Source: Nitrospira sp. (GTDB lineage: Bacteria > Nitrospirota > Nitrospiria > Nitrospirales > Nitrospiraceae). Taken from it: 7,325 nucleotides of DNA. Of the stretch, positions 1-5,460 are shown piece after piece. The notes beneath the pieces were generated by a model, which did not search any database, was not told where the DNA came from, and was given only the letters and a program-made list of their open reading frames with translations. The translations under genes and the position numbers were made by a program. Each line of letters begins with the position of its first letter. Within the stretch, counting starts at the first letter, position 1. Location of the stretch: positions 1 through 7,325 of the forward strand of contig SWDL01000004.1 in NCBI GenBank assembly GCA_005116795.1, read 5' to 3'.

Positions 1-467
1 TAGCCCCAGCGATTGGAAATGCGATGCACGTGGATATCCACGCAGATGCCCGGCTTGCGATATCCGACCGTCACGACGAGGTTGGCTGTCTTGCGGCCGA
101 CGCCGTGGAGCGTCAGCAGCTCGTCGATGGAATCCGGCACCTTCCCGCCATAGACCTCCAGGAGGCGCCGCGAGATCTCGCGGAGCTGCTTGGCCTTTGT
201 GCGGTAGAACCCGACGGGATAGATGGCCCGTTCGATGCGGCGCAGCGGGAGCCGGGCCATGGCCGCGGGTGTATCGGCCAGCGGAAACAGCCGGGTGGCG
301 GCCTCCGCGGTCGTCTGGTCTTTGGTGCGGAGACTGAGGATGCAGGCGATGAGGATTCGAAAGGGATCGCGGGACTCGCGGGCGACGACGCCGAGGACCG
401 GCTCCCGCCACCGGCGGACTTCCCCCCGCACCACTCGCATCACGCCATGAATGTCGGCGGCCTGCAC
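1..467 (-). CDS. nth: Endonuclease III (partial, C-terminus beyond left edge)
   Basis: DNA glycosylase/AP lyase of base excision repair, which removes oxidised pyrimidines and nicks abasic sites. The first 155 codons are present. The helix-hairpin-helix motif HGVGRKTANLV is at residues 121-131. The catalytic Lys (K126) and Asp (D144, in CVDIHVHRI) are 18 residues apart, as in the E. coli enzyme (K120/D138). The four Cys of the [4Fe-4S] loop would lie beyond the edge and cannot be checked. I chose the GTG at 465-467 because GGGAG lies 9 nt upstream; the ATG at 440 has no ribosome-binding site. The reading frame is open up to the rpsU stop codon, so a start slightly further upstream cannot be excluded. 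The gene follows rpsU by 66 bp on the same strand and may share its transcript. Family identity is clear; the start is less certain. Confidence 0.9.
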   Translation of the reverse strand, partial: MQAADIHGVMRVVRGEVRRWREPVLGVVARESRDPFRILIACILSLRTKDQTTAEAATRLFPLADTPAAMARLPLRRIERAIYPVGFYRTKAKQLREISRRLLEVYGGKVPDSIDELLTLHGVGRKTANLVVTVGYRKPGICVDIHVHRISNRWG

Positions 468-533
468 AGCGGGAGACTCCCTTGGACGGGACTGGAGGCC
501 GTTCGAGCTGAGGATGAACCCAGGCGACGAGAA

Positions 534-728
534 CTACTCGGGTCTGCGCTTGGCCAGCCACTTCTGACGGCGGCGTTGCGCTTCGCGCTGTTTGGCTTTC
601 TTGCGGACGCTCGGCTTCTCATAGAAGCGCCGACGCTTCAACTCACGAAACAGCCCTTCACCGGCCAGCTTCTTCTTGGCGACTTTGAGCGCCTTCTCGA
701 CATTGTTGTTGAAAACTTTAATTTCCAT
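534..728 (-). CDS. rpsU: 30S ribosomal protein S21
   Basis: Small basic protein of the 30S subunit that acts at translation initiation near the anti-Shine-Dalgarno end of 16S rRNA. It has 64 residues, the usual length for S21. It opens with MEIKVFNNNVEKALKVAKKK, contains the signature RELKRRRFYEKPSVRKKAK (residues 29-47), and ends in an Arg/Lys-rich tail. The frame stays open upstream to 878, but that extension overlaps ftcD and has no S21 similarity, so the ATG at 726-728 is the start. The ribosome-binding site is weak: AGGG lies about 11 nt upstream and a stronger AAGGA a little further. It sits 76 bp downstream of ftcD and 66 bp upstream of nth. Confidence 0.95.
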   Translation of the reverse strand: MEIKVFNNNVEKALKVAKKKLAGEGLFRELKRRRFYEKPSVRKKAKQREAQRRRQKWLAKRRPE

Positions 729-740
729 GATCGCGGGCGC

Positions 741-772
741 CCTATCCTTCCCTTCGTACCCTTCGTAACGAA
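741..772. repeat. Short 9-bp tandem repeat with terminal palindrome
   Basis: The 9-mer CCCTTCGTA occurs twice in perfect tandem at 750-758 and 759-767, preceded by a degenerate copy at 741-749. The last copy runs into an inverted repeat TTCGT/ACGAA (762-766 and 768-772). It fills most of the gap between ftcD and rpsU and would be transcribed as part of the rpsU leader. The 9-bp period matches the longer arrays at 2346-2457 and 4713-4757. Confidence 0.55.
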
Positions 773-787
773 AAACCCTCGGTGAGA

Positions 788-803
788 AAACTCGCGGGAG
801 TTT
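788..803 (-). terminator. Terminator-like hairpin after ftcD
   Basis: The inverted repeat AAACTC/GAGTTT (788-793 and 798-803, 4-nt loop) begins one base after the ftcD stop codon. In the minus-strand transcript the 3' arm runs into UUUUCUC, as in an intrinsic terminator. The stem is only 6 bp and half A-T, so termination is probably partial at best, and read-through into rpsU is likely. Confidence 0.4.
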
Positions 804-827
804 ATCATAGGGCCTTATGTTCCTCAA
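799..827 (-). promoter_or_regulatory. Possible rpsU promoter overlapping the ftcD 3' end
   Basis: On the minus strand TTGAGG (827-822) is followed after 17 nt by TAAACT (804-799), a moderate sigma-70-type match. It overlaps the ftcD stop and the hairpin at 788-803, so either could be coincidental. Initiation would give a leader of about 60 nt on rpsU. Confidence 0.25.
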
Positions 828-2325
828 GGATTCGTTTGATCTCCTCCACCTGCCTGGAGACCCGGCCGACAAACTCATGATTGTTCAATGTTTTCATATT
901 GATCTCAACATTGGCCAGCCCCCCGGCGCCACAGGCCGTCGCCATGAGGATTCCTACCCTCAGATCGGAAGACACAGAGGGTTTGGTCCGGGCCTCGAGC
1001 CCCTTCAAGAGTCGGACGGTCTCGGAGGCCAAGGTCGCGGTGCGAAGCGGAACGTCGGTCGCTCGCTCAAGACTGGCCGTAATGGCCTCGGCGCGCACGG
1101 GATCGGTTTTCGGCATCCGGTAGGCCGCGAGCACCTTCTCGAAGGCATCGGCATCGGCTCGAATGAGCGAGCGGAACTCCTGGCCGATCGCATCCAGTCG
1201 AGTTTCTTCCGCTTCGAATGAGGGATCGCCTGGAGAGGCGCCCGGCGGCCCGGCCTTCCCCGCTGTCGACCGACTGACCCGACAGGCCATGAGGCCGAGA
1301 GCGGCAGCGAGGGATCCGGCCAAGGCAGCGACGCTCCCCCCACCCGGTGTCGGGGTGCCGGCGGCGACGGCGTCCAGAAAGCCGTGAAGCGTCTGGCGTG
1401 GAGCGTCAAGCGTCATCTTGCTCAAGGCCATCTCGATGCGGGTTTCGAGGACCTGGGTGGGATCAAATCGTTCGACCTTCAGAAAGTACTCTGAGGCTTG
1501 CAAGAGGGCCGCGTGGGGCACCAGACCGATAATCTCGCTGCCCGCGACTGTGGTCCCACGCTGTTCCGCTTCTTTTCTGACCGCCTCAAAAGCGACATGA
1601 ATCGGCGTCACCTCGAAATTCGTCAGGTTCATGGAGACCTGCACCATCCCGCGGGTGGTGAGCGGAACCCCGAGCCCCTTCACGCAGGGTAGTCCGCCGC
1701 TCGAGAACCGGACGACCTTGGCAATGGCCTTGGCGATCTCCAGATTGTCGGTCGCGAGGTTGACGTTAAACGCAATCAAGGCGGGACGGGCGCCGACGAT
1801 GGTGGCTCCGGCCGATGGATGGAGCTGTCCCGGGCCATAGTCGGGCGCCCAGGCGGGGTCCGCCGCCATCCTGCCAGCCAGCCCTTCGAGCCCGCCTTTT
1901 CGAATCGCCTCCAGGTTGGTTCGACTCTCGTGCGAGGCCGCTCGCTCATACAAGAAGACCGGAATGCCCAGCTCCCGGCCGATCCGCTCGCTGACTCGCT
2001 TGGCCAGTCCCACGCACTCCTCCATCGTCACCCCGCTGATTGGGATCAGCGGCACCACATCGGTCGCCCCGACCCGAGGATGCGCCCCTTGATGGACACG
2101 GAGATCGATCCACTCACGGGCGACTCGCGCGCAGCGGACGGCGGCCTCGCCGACCGCCTCCGGCTCACCGGCCAGCGTGACCACCGCCCGATGGTGGTCG
2201 GAATCCATCTCCTGATCGAGCACCAGAACCCCGGACACCGTCCGTGCAGCCGCCACAATGGCCGCCACCGTGTCGGGATTCCGACCCTCACTGAAATTCG
2301 GCACGCACTCCACGATCTTCTGCAT
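805..2325 (-). CDS. ftcD: Bifunctional glutamate formiminotransferase / formimino-THF cyclodeaminase
   Basis: The 506-residue protein fuses two folate enzymes. Residues about 1-305 are the formiminotransferase, which moves the formimino group from N-formiminoglutamate to tetrahydrofolate. H82 in HQGAHPRVGATDV falls at the same position as the catalytic His82 of the mammalian enzyme. Residues about 310-506 are the cyclodeaminase, which releases ammonia and forms 5,10-methenyl-THF; its signature GTPTPGGGSVAAL is at 323-335, with DADAF at 391-395 and SSDLRVG at 452-458. The start is the ATG at 2323-2325 beginning MQKIVECVPNFSEG, with AAGAGG 8 nt upstream. The frame is open to 2505, but that extension is encoded by the 9-bp repeat array and hutI sequence and is not conserved protein. 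It lies 131 bp downstream of hutI, which makes its substrate, so co-transcription is likely. No broken motif was seen. Confidence 0.96.
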   Translation of the reverse strand: MQKIVECVPNFSEGRNPDTVAAIVAAARTVSGVLVLDQEMDSDHHRAVVTLAGEPEAVGEAAVRCARVAREWIDLRVHQGAHPRVGATDVVPLIPISGVTMEECVGLAKRVSERIGRELGIPVFLYERAASHESRTNLEAIRKGGLEGLAGRMAADPAWAPDYGPGQLHPSAGATIVGARPALIAFNVNLATDNLEIAKAIAKVVRFSSGGLPCVKGLGVPLTTRGMVQVSMNLTNFEVTPIHVAFEAVRKEAEQRGTTVAGSEIIGLVPHAALLQASEYFLKVERFDPTQVLETRIEMALSKMTLDAPRQTLHGFLDAVAAGTPTPGGGSVAALAGSLAAALGLMACRVSRSTAGKAGPPGASPGDPSFEAEETRLDAIGQEFRSLIRADADAFEKVLAAYRMPKTDPVRAEAITASLERATDVPLRTATLASETVRLLKGLEARTKPSVSSDLRVGILMATACGAGGLANVEINMKTLNNHEFVGRVSRQVEEIKRILEEHKAL

Positions 2326-2339
2326 TAGATTAACCTCTT

Positions 2340-2425
2340 CGCGAGAAAAGCGAGACGAGCGGGACTGGCGAGAAACGTTGGGCGGAATGCTCGTCTCGCC
2401 TTTCCCGCTCGTCGCGCTTTTCGCG
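2340..2425. repeat. Long imperfect hairpin between hutI and ftcD
   Basis: Positions 2340-2364 pair with 2403-2425 over 22 base pairs, with one mismatch and a 2-nt bulge. After a small internal loop, GGCGAGA (2367-2373) pairs with TCTCGCC (2394-2400), leaving a 20-nt loop. The structure ends 14 nt before the ftcD start codon, next to its ribosome-binding site. In RNA it could pause polymerase, protect the upstream hutI message, or influence ftcD translation; these roles are inferred. There is no U-tract, so it is not a standard intrinsic terminator. Confidence 0.7.
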
Positions 2426-2457
2426 CATTTCTCGCCTTTCGCGCCTATCTCGCCACT
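2346..2457. repeat. Degenerate 9-bp tandem array in two opposing orientations
   Basis: Seven consecutive 9-mers of the form CKCGCNTTT run from 2395 to 2457; CTCGCCTTT occurs identically at 2395-2403 and 2431-2439, and CGCGCTTTT and CGCGCATTT are at 2413-2430. Three or four units of the same family in inverted orientation occupy 2346-2381 (for example AAAAGCGAG at 2346-2354 and ACGAGCGGG at 2355-2363). The two halves together form the hairpin at 2340-2425. The array reaches the last base of the hutI stop codon. Its 9-bp period is a multiple of three and the units contain no stop in one frame, which explains the spurious upstream extension of the ftcD frame. Confidence 0.7.
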
Positions 2458-3728
2458 CAGCGCTTCAGATACACGACCCGCCCCTTCTTGATGACGCCCC
2501 AGCAATGATTCATGCCGAAGTAGTAGGGAATTTCGCGATAGTCGGTGAGGTCCATGATCGCCACATCCGCCTGCTTGCCCAGCTCCAGCGAACCAGACAC
2601 ATGGCCGCGATCGAGGGCATAGGCCCCGTTGATCGTGGCCGCCGTCACGGCCTCGGCCGGGGTCATGCGCATCTGCGAGCAGGCCAACGACAGGATCATC
2701 TGCATGTTCGGGGTCGGGGAGCTGCCGGGGTTGAAGTTGGTGGCCAGGGCGACGGGGACCTGCCCGTCGATCAATCGCCGGGCCGGGGCGAACGCGCCGG
2801 ACGCCAGATGCAACACGGAGCCGGGCAGCAGCGTGGCGATTATCTGCGACGTGGCCAGCGCCCGGATATCCGACGCGGACAGCCGATCCACATGGTCGGC
2901 AGAGACGGCGCCCAGTCCGGCCGCGAGGGTGGCCGCCCCGGTTCTGGTGAGCTGCTCGGCATGGACCTTGAGCTTCAGGCCTGACTCCAGGGCGGTGGAC
3001 AGGATGCGCCGGGTATCGGCCAGCGAAAAAAATCCCCGGTCACAGAACACGTCCACGAATTCGGCTAAGCCCGTCCTCACCACCGACGGAATGAGCCGCA
3101 GTCGGAACTCCGTCGTATAGGCAGCCGGACGTGTCCGATACCGCGCCGGGACGGCGTGCGCCAGCAGGGTCGGGACGACCTCGATCGGACTGGTGATCGC
3201 GGCGGTCCGGATGGCCCGGAGCATCTTCAACTCTTGATCCACCTCCAGCCCGTAGCCGCTTTTCACCTCCACAGTCGTCGTGCCATGACGCATAAACTGA
3301 GGCAGAGTCTCCGTGAGTCGCCGGGCCAGCATGGCCTCCGTCATCCCTCGCAGCCGTCGCGCGCTTGCCTGGATGCCGCCGCCGGCCTTGGCAATCTGCT
3401 CATAGGTCCGTCCCTGAATCCGCATGACATAGTCATCCACGCGCGAGGCGGGATAGAGCGCATGGGTATGGGAGTCCACAAAACCAGGCAAGACGACCCG
3501 CCCCTGCGCATCGAGGACCTCGGCCCGGCGAGCCTCCGGCCGTCGGCGGACAGCCCCCTGAGGCCCCGCCGCGAGAATATCCCTCTCTTGTATGAGGACG
3601 GCGCCGTGCCTGATGAGACCGAGATCGCCCATCTCGGCCCCACGTCTCGGCCGACGGGGCCCTTTCAGCGTCAGGAGCTGTCCGCAATTGAGGACAAGCA
3701 GATAGGGCGTCGGCGACTTGGAAGGCAC
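2457..3728 (-). CDS. hutI: Imidazolonepropionase
   Basis: Amidohydrolase that opens 4-imidazolone-5-propanoate to N-formimino-L-glutamate, the third step of histidine degradation. The 423 residues match the usual length of 400-420. The metal motif is at 81-89 (PGFVDSHTH, with H87 and H89), followed by KSGYGL at 156-161, HAVP at 191, HAEQL with H256, SADHVD with H279, and NFNPGSSPTPN at 331-341. The spacing H89 to H256 (167) and H256 to N331 (75) matches the zinc ligands H82, H249 and D324 of the B. subtilis enzyme, as I recall them, with a constant offset of 7. The Asp ligand position is therefore Asn here (codon AAC). The start is the GTG at 3726-3728, preceded by AGAGAA; another GTG at 3782 would add 18 residues but has no ribosome-binding site. 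It lies directly upstream of ftcD, which uses its product. hutH and hutU are not in the window. Confidence 0.93.
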   Translation of the reverse strand: MPSKSPTPYLLVLNCGQLLTLKGPRRPRRGAEMGDLGLIRHGAVLIQERDILAAGPQGAVRRRPEARRAEVLDAQGRVVLPGFVDSHTHALYPASRVDDYVMRIQGRTYEQIAKAGGGIQASARRLRGMTEAMLARRLTETLPQFMRHGTTTVEVKSGYGLEVDQELKMLRAIRTAAITSPIEVVPTLLAHAVPARYRTRPAAYTTEFRLRLIPSVVRTGLAEFVDVFCDRGFFSLADTRRILSTALESGLKLKVHAEQLTRTGAATLAAGLGAVSADHVDRLSASDIRALATSQIIATLLPGSVLHLASGAFAPARRLIDGQVPVALATNFNPGSSPTPNMQMILSLACSQMRMTPAEAVTAATINGAYALDRGHVSGSLELGKQADVAIMDLTDYREIPYYFGMNHCWGVIKKGRVVYLKR

Positions 3729-3863
3729 GTCACGTTCTCTGTGTGGTGATGGGAACGGCCAGGGCGGAGAGGCACGATACACAGCGCGACGACCGGCACA
3801 GGCCTACGGTATCGGTGAGACGGGACCGGCGTCAAGCAGAATGGACATTGTCGCCGGCAGACG

Positions 3864-4214
3864 TCAGGCTTCTCCTTCCGCGGCGGAGTACCGGACGATC
3901 TCGATCTTGGAGAGCGTGGCCAGCAAGCGCACCGCATTGGGGACGATCGTCTGGATGGGCACATAGAGGAGCGCCCGGCGAGCCTTCGCCCGCATCATGA
4001 GTTTCCGCACGTCGCTCACATCGTTGAGCCCCAACTCGCGCGATTCCCTGGAGAACACCGCCACCCGTTCACAGGGGGATTCGAGCAGGAGGCCGCGTTG
4101 TCGCCCGCTGAGCGCATCAATGATCGGCTCAAGTCTGGACCCATCGCCCCGGCCGCTTCCCTGTCCGGCCAGCCGAGAGACGGCCTCATCAAACACGAGA
4201 GCATTCATACCCAT
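3864..4214 (-). CDS. Hypothetical protein, 116 residues
   Basis: I do not recognise a family. The gene has a strong ribosome-binding site, AAAGGAGG, with 6 nt before the ATG at 4212-4214, so translation is very likely. A second ATG two codons on (4208) is less well spaced. The protein begins MGMNALVFDEAV and has a Gly/Arg-rich stretch at 17-27. A hydrophobic strand-like segment follows at 41-57 (GLLLESPCERVAVFSRE, holding the only Cys, C48). A basic helix-like stretch is at 70-80 (RKLMMRAKARR), and another hydrophobic segment at 82-101. There is no signal peptide or membrane helix. The alternating hydrophobic strands and helices suggest a small cytoplasmic alpha/beta domain; this is inference. 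It has its own 243-bp upstream region with candidate promoters and tandem repeats, and lies 135 bp ahead of hutI on the same strand, so it could be the first gene of the hutI-ftcD transcript. Confidence 0.75.
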   Translation of the reverse strand: MGMNALVFDEAVSRLAGQGSGRGDGSRLEPIIDALSGRQRGLLLESPCERVAVFSRESRELGLNDVSDVRKLMMRAKARRALLYVPIQTIVPNAVRLLATLSKIEIVRYSAAEGEA

Positions 4215-4322
4215 ACCACACCTCCTTTGGGAGTCGAAGGGCACCCGCACCTACACAGTGAAGTGGGGAAGAATCATCTGGGATGGACTGCGGAAGGGAC
4301 ATCGAGGCGTCGATTCCCTCTC

Positions 4323-4351
4323 GATAGAAAACTCGACAAGCCGAGTGTCAA
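4323..4351 (-). promoter_or_regulatory. Second candidate promoter for the 116-residue gene
   Basis: A perfect TTGACA (minus strand 4351-4346) is followed after 17 nt by TCTATC (4328-4323), a poor -10. Between and beyond these lie two small palindromes: ACTCG/CGAGT (4331-4335 and 4342-4346) and ATCGA/TCGAT (4301-4305 and 4310-4314). These could be operator half-sites or leader hairpins. It overlaps the -10 region of the upstream candidate at 4351-4379, so at most one is likely to be used at a time. Confidence 0.3.
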
Positions 4352-4379
4352 TTGAACTCCAGATAGCGGGGTCAGTCAA
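4351..4379 (-). promoter_or_regulatory. Candidate sigma-70 promoter for the 116-residue gene
   Basis: On the minus strand TTGACT (4379-4374) is followed after 17 nt by TTCAAT (4356-4351), which matches the -10 consensus at four of six positions. The A/T-rich tandem 12-mers at 4380-4404 lie immediately upstream, where an UP element or activator site would be. It would give a leader of about 130 nt on the gene starting at 4214. Confidence 0.4.
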
Positions 4380-4404
4380 GAAAAATCTACTGGAAAAATC
4401 TACT
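4380..4404. repeat. Perfect tandem 12-mer upstream of a promoter
   Basis: GAAAAATCTACT occurs at 4380-4391 and again at 4393-4404, separated by a single G, giving a 13-bp period. It is the most A/T-rich patch of a GC-rich window and abuts the -35 hexamer at 4374-4379. The likely role is a two-site regulator-binding element or an UP element; this is inferred from position only. Two copies are too few and too short for a CRISPR array. Confidence 0.6.
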
Positions 4405-4457
4405 AGTTGTGGCGGTTGTTTATGTGATGATGTTATCTGGCTGGCTTTTCGTCGGGG

Positions 4458-4706
4458 CTATCCGATCGACTTCCTCACGAAGGCCTTATAGACGCGCTTG
4501 GCGCCGTTGGCATCCTCTTCCATTCCGACCATTTCATGCCCTGTCGTTTGGCACCAGGCCGGCATGTCTTTCTTGATGCCTTCATCATCCGAAATGACCT
4601 CGAGCACCTGCCCGGCCAAAAGCTCCTTGATCTTCTTCGAGGTCATGATGATGGGCATCGGGCAGAAGTACCCAAGCGTATCGAGCTTGACATCGGATTG
4701 AATCAT
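4458..4706 (-). CDS. tusA: TusA-like sulfur carrier protein
   Basis: Small cytoplasmic sulfurtransferase that carries sulfur as a persulfide and hands it to partners such as DsrE-type proteins. The protein has 82 residues, as is usual. The family motif CPMP is at residues 15-18 within LDTLGYFCPMPIIMTSKKI, so C15 is the persulfide-bearing Cys. A second Cys (C52) is in the MPAWCQTTGHEM segment. The start is the ATG at 4704-4706; a 14-residue Arg-rich upstream extension of the frame is encoded by repeat sequence and was rejected. The ribosome-binding site is weak (CAGG about 6 nt upstream), which suggests translation depends partly on co-transcription with the dsrE-like gene 104 bp upstream. I infer a role in sulfur relay; whether it serves tRNA thiolation, cofactor synthesis or sulfur oxidation cannot be told here. 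Confidence 0.9.
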   Translation of the reverse strand: MIQSDVKLDTLGYFCPMPIIMTSKKIKELLAGQVLEVISDDEGIKKDMPAWCQTTGHEMVGMEEDANGAKRVYKAFVRKSIG

Positions 4707-4712
4707 AGAAAA

Positions 4713-4802
4713 CCTGCGTCTATCGCGTCTGTTGCGTCGTTGTGTCAATGGCGTCGAGAATACCGGGCTCCTTTGCGACGACGCTAGGACGCAGGACGCA
4801 AC
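4713..4802. repeat. Degenerate 9-bp array with inverted copies between dsrE-like and tusA
   Basis: Five 9-bp units containing GCGTC-like cores run from 4713 to 4757 (CCTGCGTCT, ATCGCGTCT, GTTGCGTCG and two weaker units). Copies of the same core in inverted orientation lie at 4778-4802. CCTGCGTC (4713-4720) can pair with GACGCAGG (4788-4795), and GCGTCGT (4734-4740) with ACGACGC (4778-4784), making a branched hairpin in the dsrE-tusA transcript. The layout resembles the hutI-ftcD array but with a different core sequence. Confidence 0.6.
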
Positions 4803-4810
4803 GACTCGTT

Positions 4811-5341
4811 TCAGATGAACAAATTCACGCTGCCCTGTCTGGCTTCATTGAGGTAGGTCGAGACGCCGGCGAGTTGATCAATCCCGCCGATGAGCTGGTC
4901 TTTGGTCACGCCAAGAAGCCCCATGGTCGTCGTGCAGGCGATCATCCGGACTCCCAAGTCTTGAGCCATTTCCATAAGTTCTGGGATCCCCGGCATTTTA
5001 TTTTGTGCCATGACTTTCTTCATCATCCAGGCGCCCAGTCCTCCGAAATTGAAGCGGGACAGGGGCAGGCTCCCGGCCCCGCCGCGATTCAGCTTGCCGA
5101 ACATCCGTCGCATCCAATCTTTGGCACTGGTCGCCGCACCCGGCTGCCTGAGCGCGTTCAACCCCCAGAAGGTAAAGAACATCGTGACCGGCATCCCCAT
5201 GGCGGCCGCACCCGTCGCGATGATGAAGGCGGCCATGACCCGGTCCATGTCGCCGCTCAACACGACGATCGTCACCCGTTCCGGTTTTGATGCGCGCAAT
5301 CCCGCCAGCGCAGCGGAAGGTTCCAATTGGGCGGTCGTCAT
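4811..5341 (-). CDS. DsrE2-like sulfur relay protein (DsrE/DsrF/DrsH-like family)
   Basis: The 176-residue protein belongs to the DsrE/DsrF-like fold used in persulfide transfer. The N-terminal core has the strand VTIVVLSGDMDR (23-34) and a hydrophobic helix AAFIIATGAAAMG (37-49), followed by PVTMFFTFWGLNAL. The C-terminal part has GVRMIACTTTMGLLGV (130-145), where the sole Cys, C136, sits at the position typical of DsrE2 proteins and is the probable persulfide carrier. The run at 37-64 is hydrophobic enough that membrane association is possible, as proposed for some DsrE2 members. The start ATG at 5339-5341 has GAGGTG 5 nt upstream and a good promoter about 50 nt further. The next gene is tusA-like, a known functional partner of this family. 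The physiological sulfur donor and acceptor are unknown. Confidence 0.88.
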   Translation of the reverse strand: MTTAQLEPSAALAGLRASKPERVTIVVLSGDMDRVMAAFIIATGAAAMGMPVTMFFTFWGLNALRQPGAATSAKDWMRRMFGKLNRGGAGSLPLSRFNFGGLGAWMMKKVMAQNKMPGIPELMEMAQDLGVRMIACTTTMGLLGVTKDQLIGGIDQLAGVSTYLNEARQGSVNLFI

Positions 5342-5387
5342 AGTGTCACCTCGCGTGTCTGCGGTCGGAGGTTAGAGGCAATGGTTC

Positions 5388-5417
5388 ACTATATTCTGCC
5401 GTACTTTTGGCTGTCAA
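5388..5417 (-). promoter_or_regulatory. Sigma-70-type promoter of the dsrE-tusA pair
   Basis: On the minus strand a perfect TTGACA (5417-5412) is followed after 18 nt by TATAGT (5393-5388), five of six matches. Transcription would begin near 5381, leaving a leader of about 40 nt before the dsrE-like ATG at 5341. It is the best promoter match on the minus strand and lies in the gap just after the antiporter stop codon. Confidence 0.65.
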
Positions 5418-5460
5418 GGCGGGGCCGAACGGATGTTTGAGGTGTGGCGAATCTCTTGTC

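Noticed and set aside
24..785. Long plus-strand open frame of 253 codons
   Set aside because: It is antisense to nth and rpsU, which have clear family motifs, and its own translation is low-complexity with no recognisable domain.
729..878. 50-codon N-terminal extension of rpsU
   Set aside because: It overlaps the ftcD 3' end and the tandem repeat, and S21 proteins start at the MEIKVFNNN segment.
2326..2505. 60-codon N-terminal extension of ftcD
   Set aside because: It is encoded by the 9-bp repeat array and the end of hutI. The family N-terminus begins at the ATG at 2325, which has a ribosome-binding site.
3729..3782. 18-codon N-terminal extension of hutI from an upstream GTG
   Set aside because: There is no ribosome-binding site and the extension is Pro/Arg-rich without family similarity; the downstream GTG has a better context.
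3729..3863. Hairpin with CCGGCG/CGCCGG arms between the hypothetical gene and hutI
   Set aside because: The matching core is only 6 bp with a loop of about 20 nt and no U-tract, which is expected by chance in GC-rich DNA.
4380..4404. CRISPR-like repeat
   Set aside because: There are only two 12-bp copies with a 1-bp spacer and no cas genes.
4215..4457. Riboswitch or tRNA in the gap
   Set aside because: No known riboswitch core or cloverleaf could be recognised; only small isolated palindromes are present.
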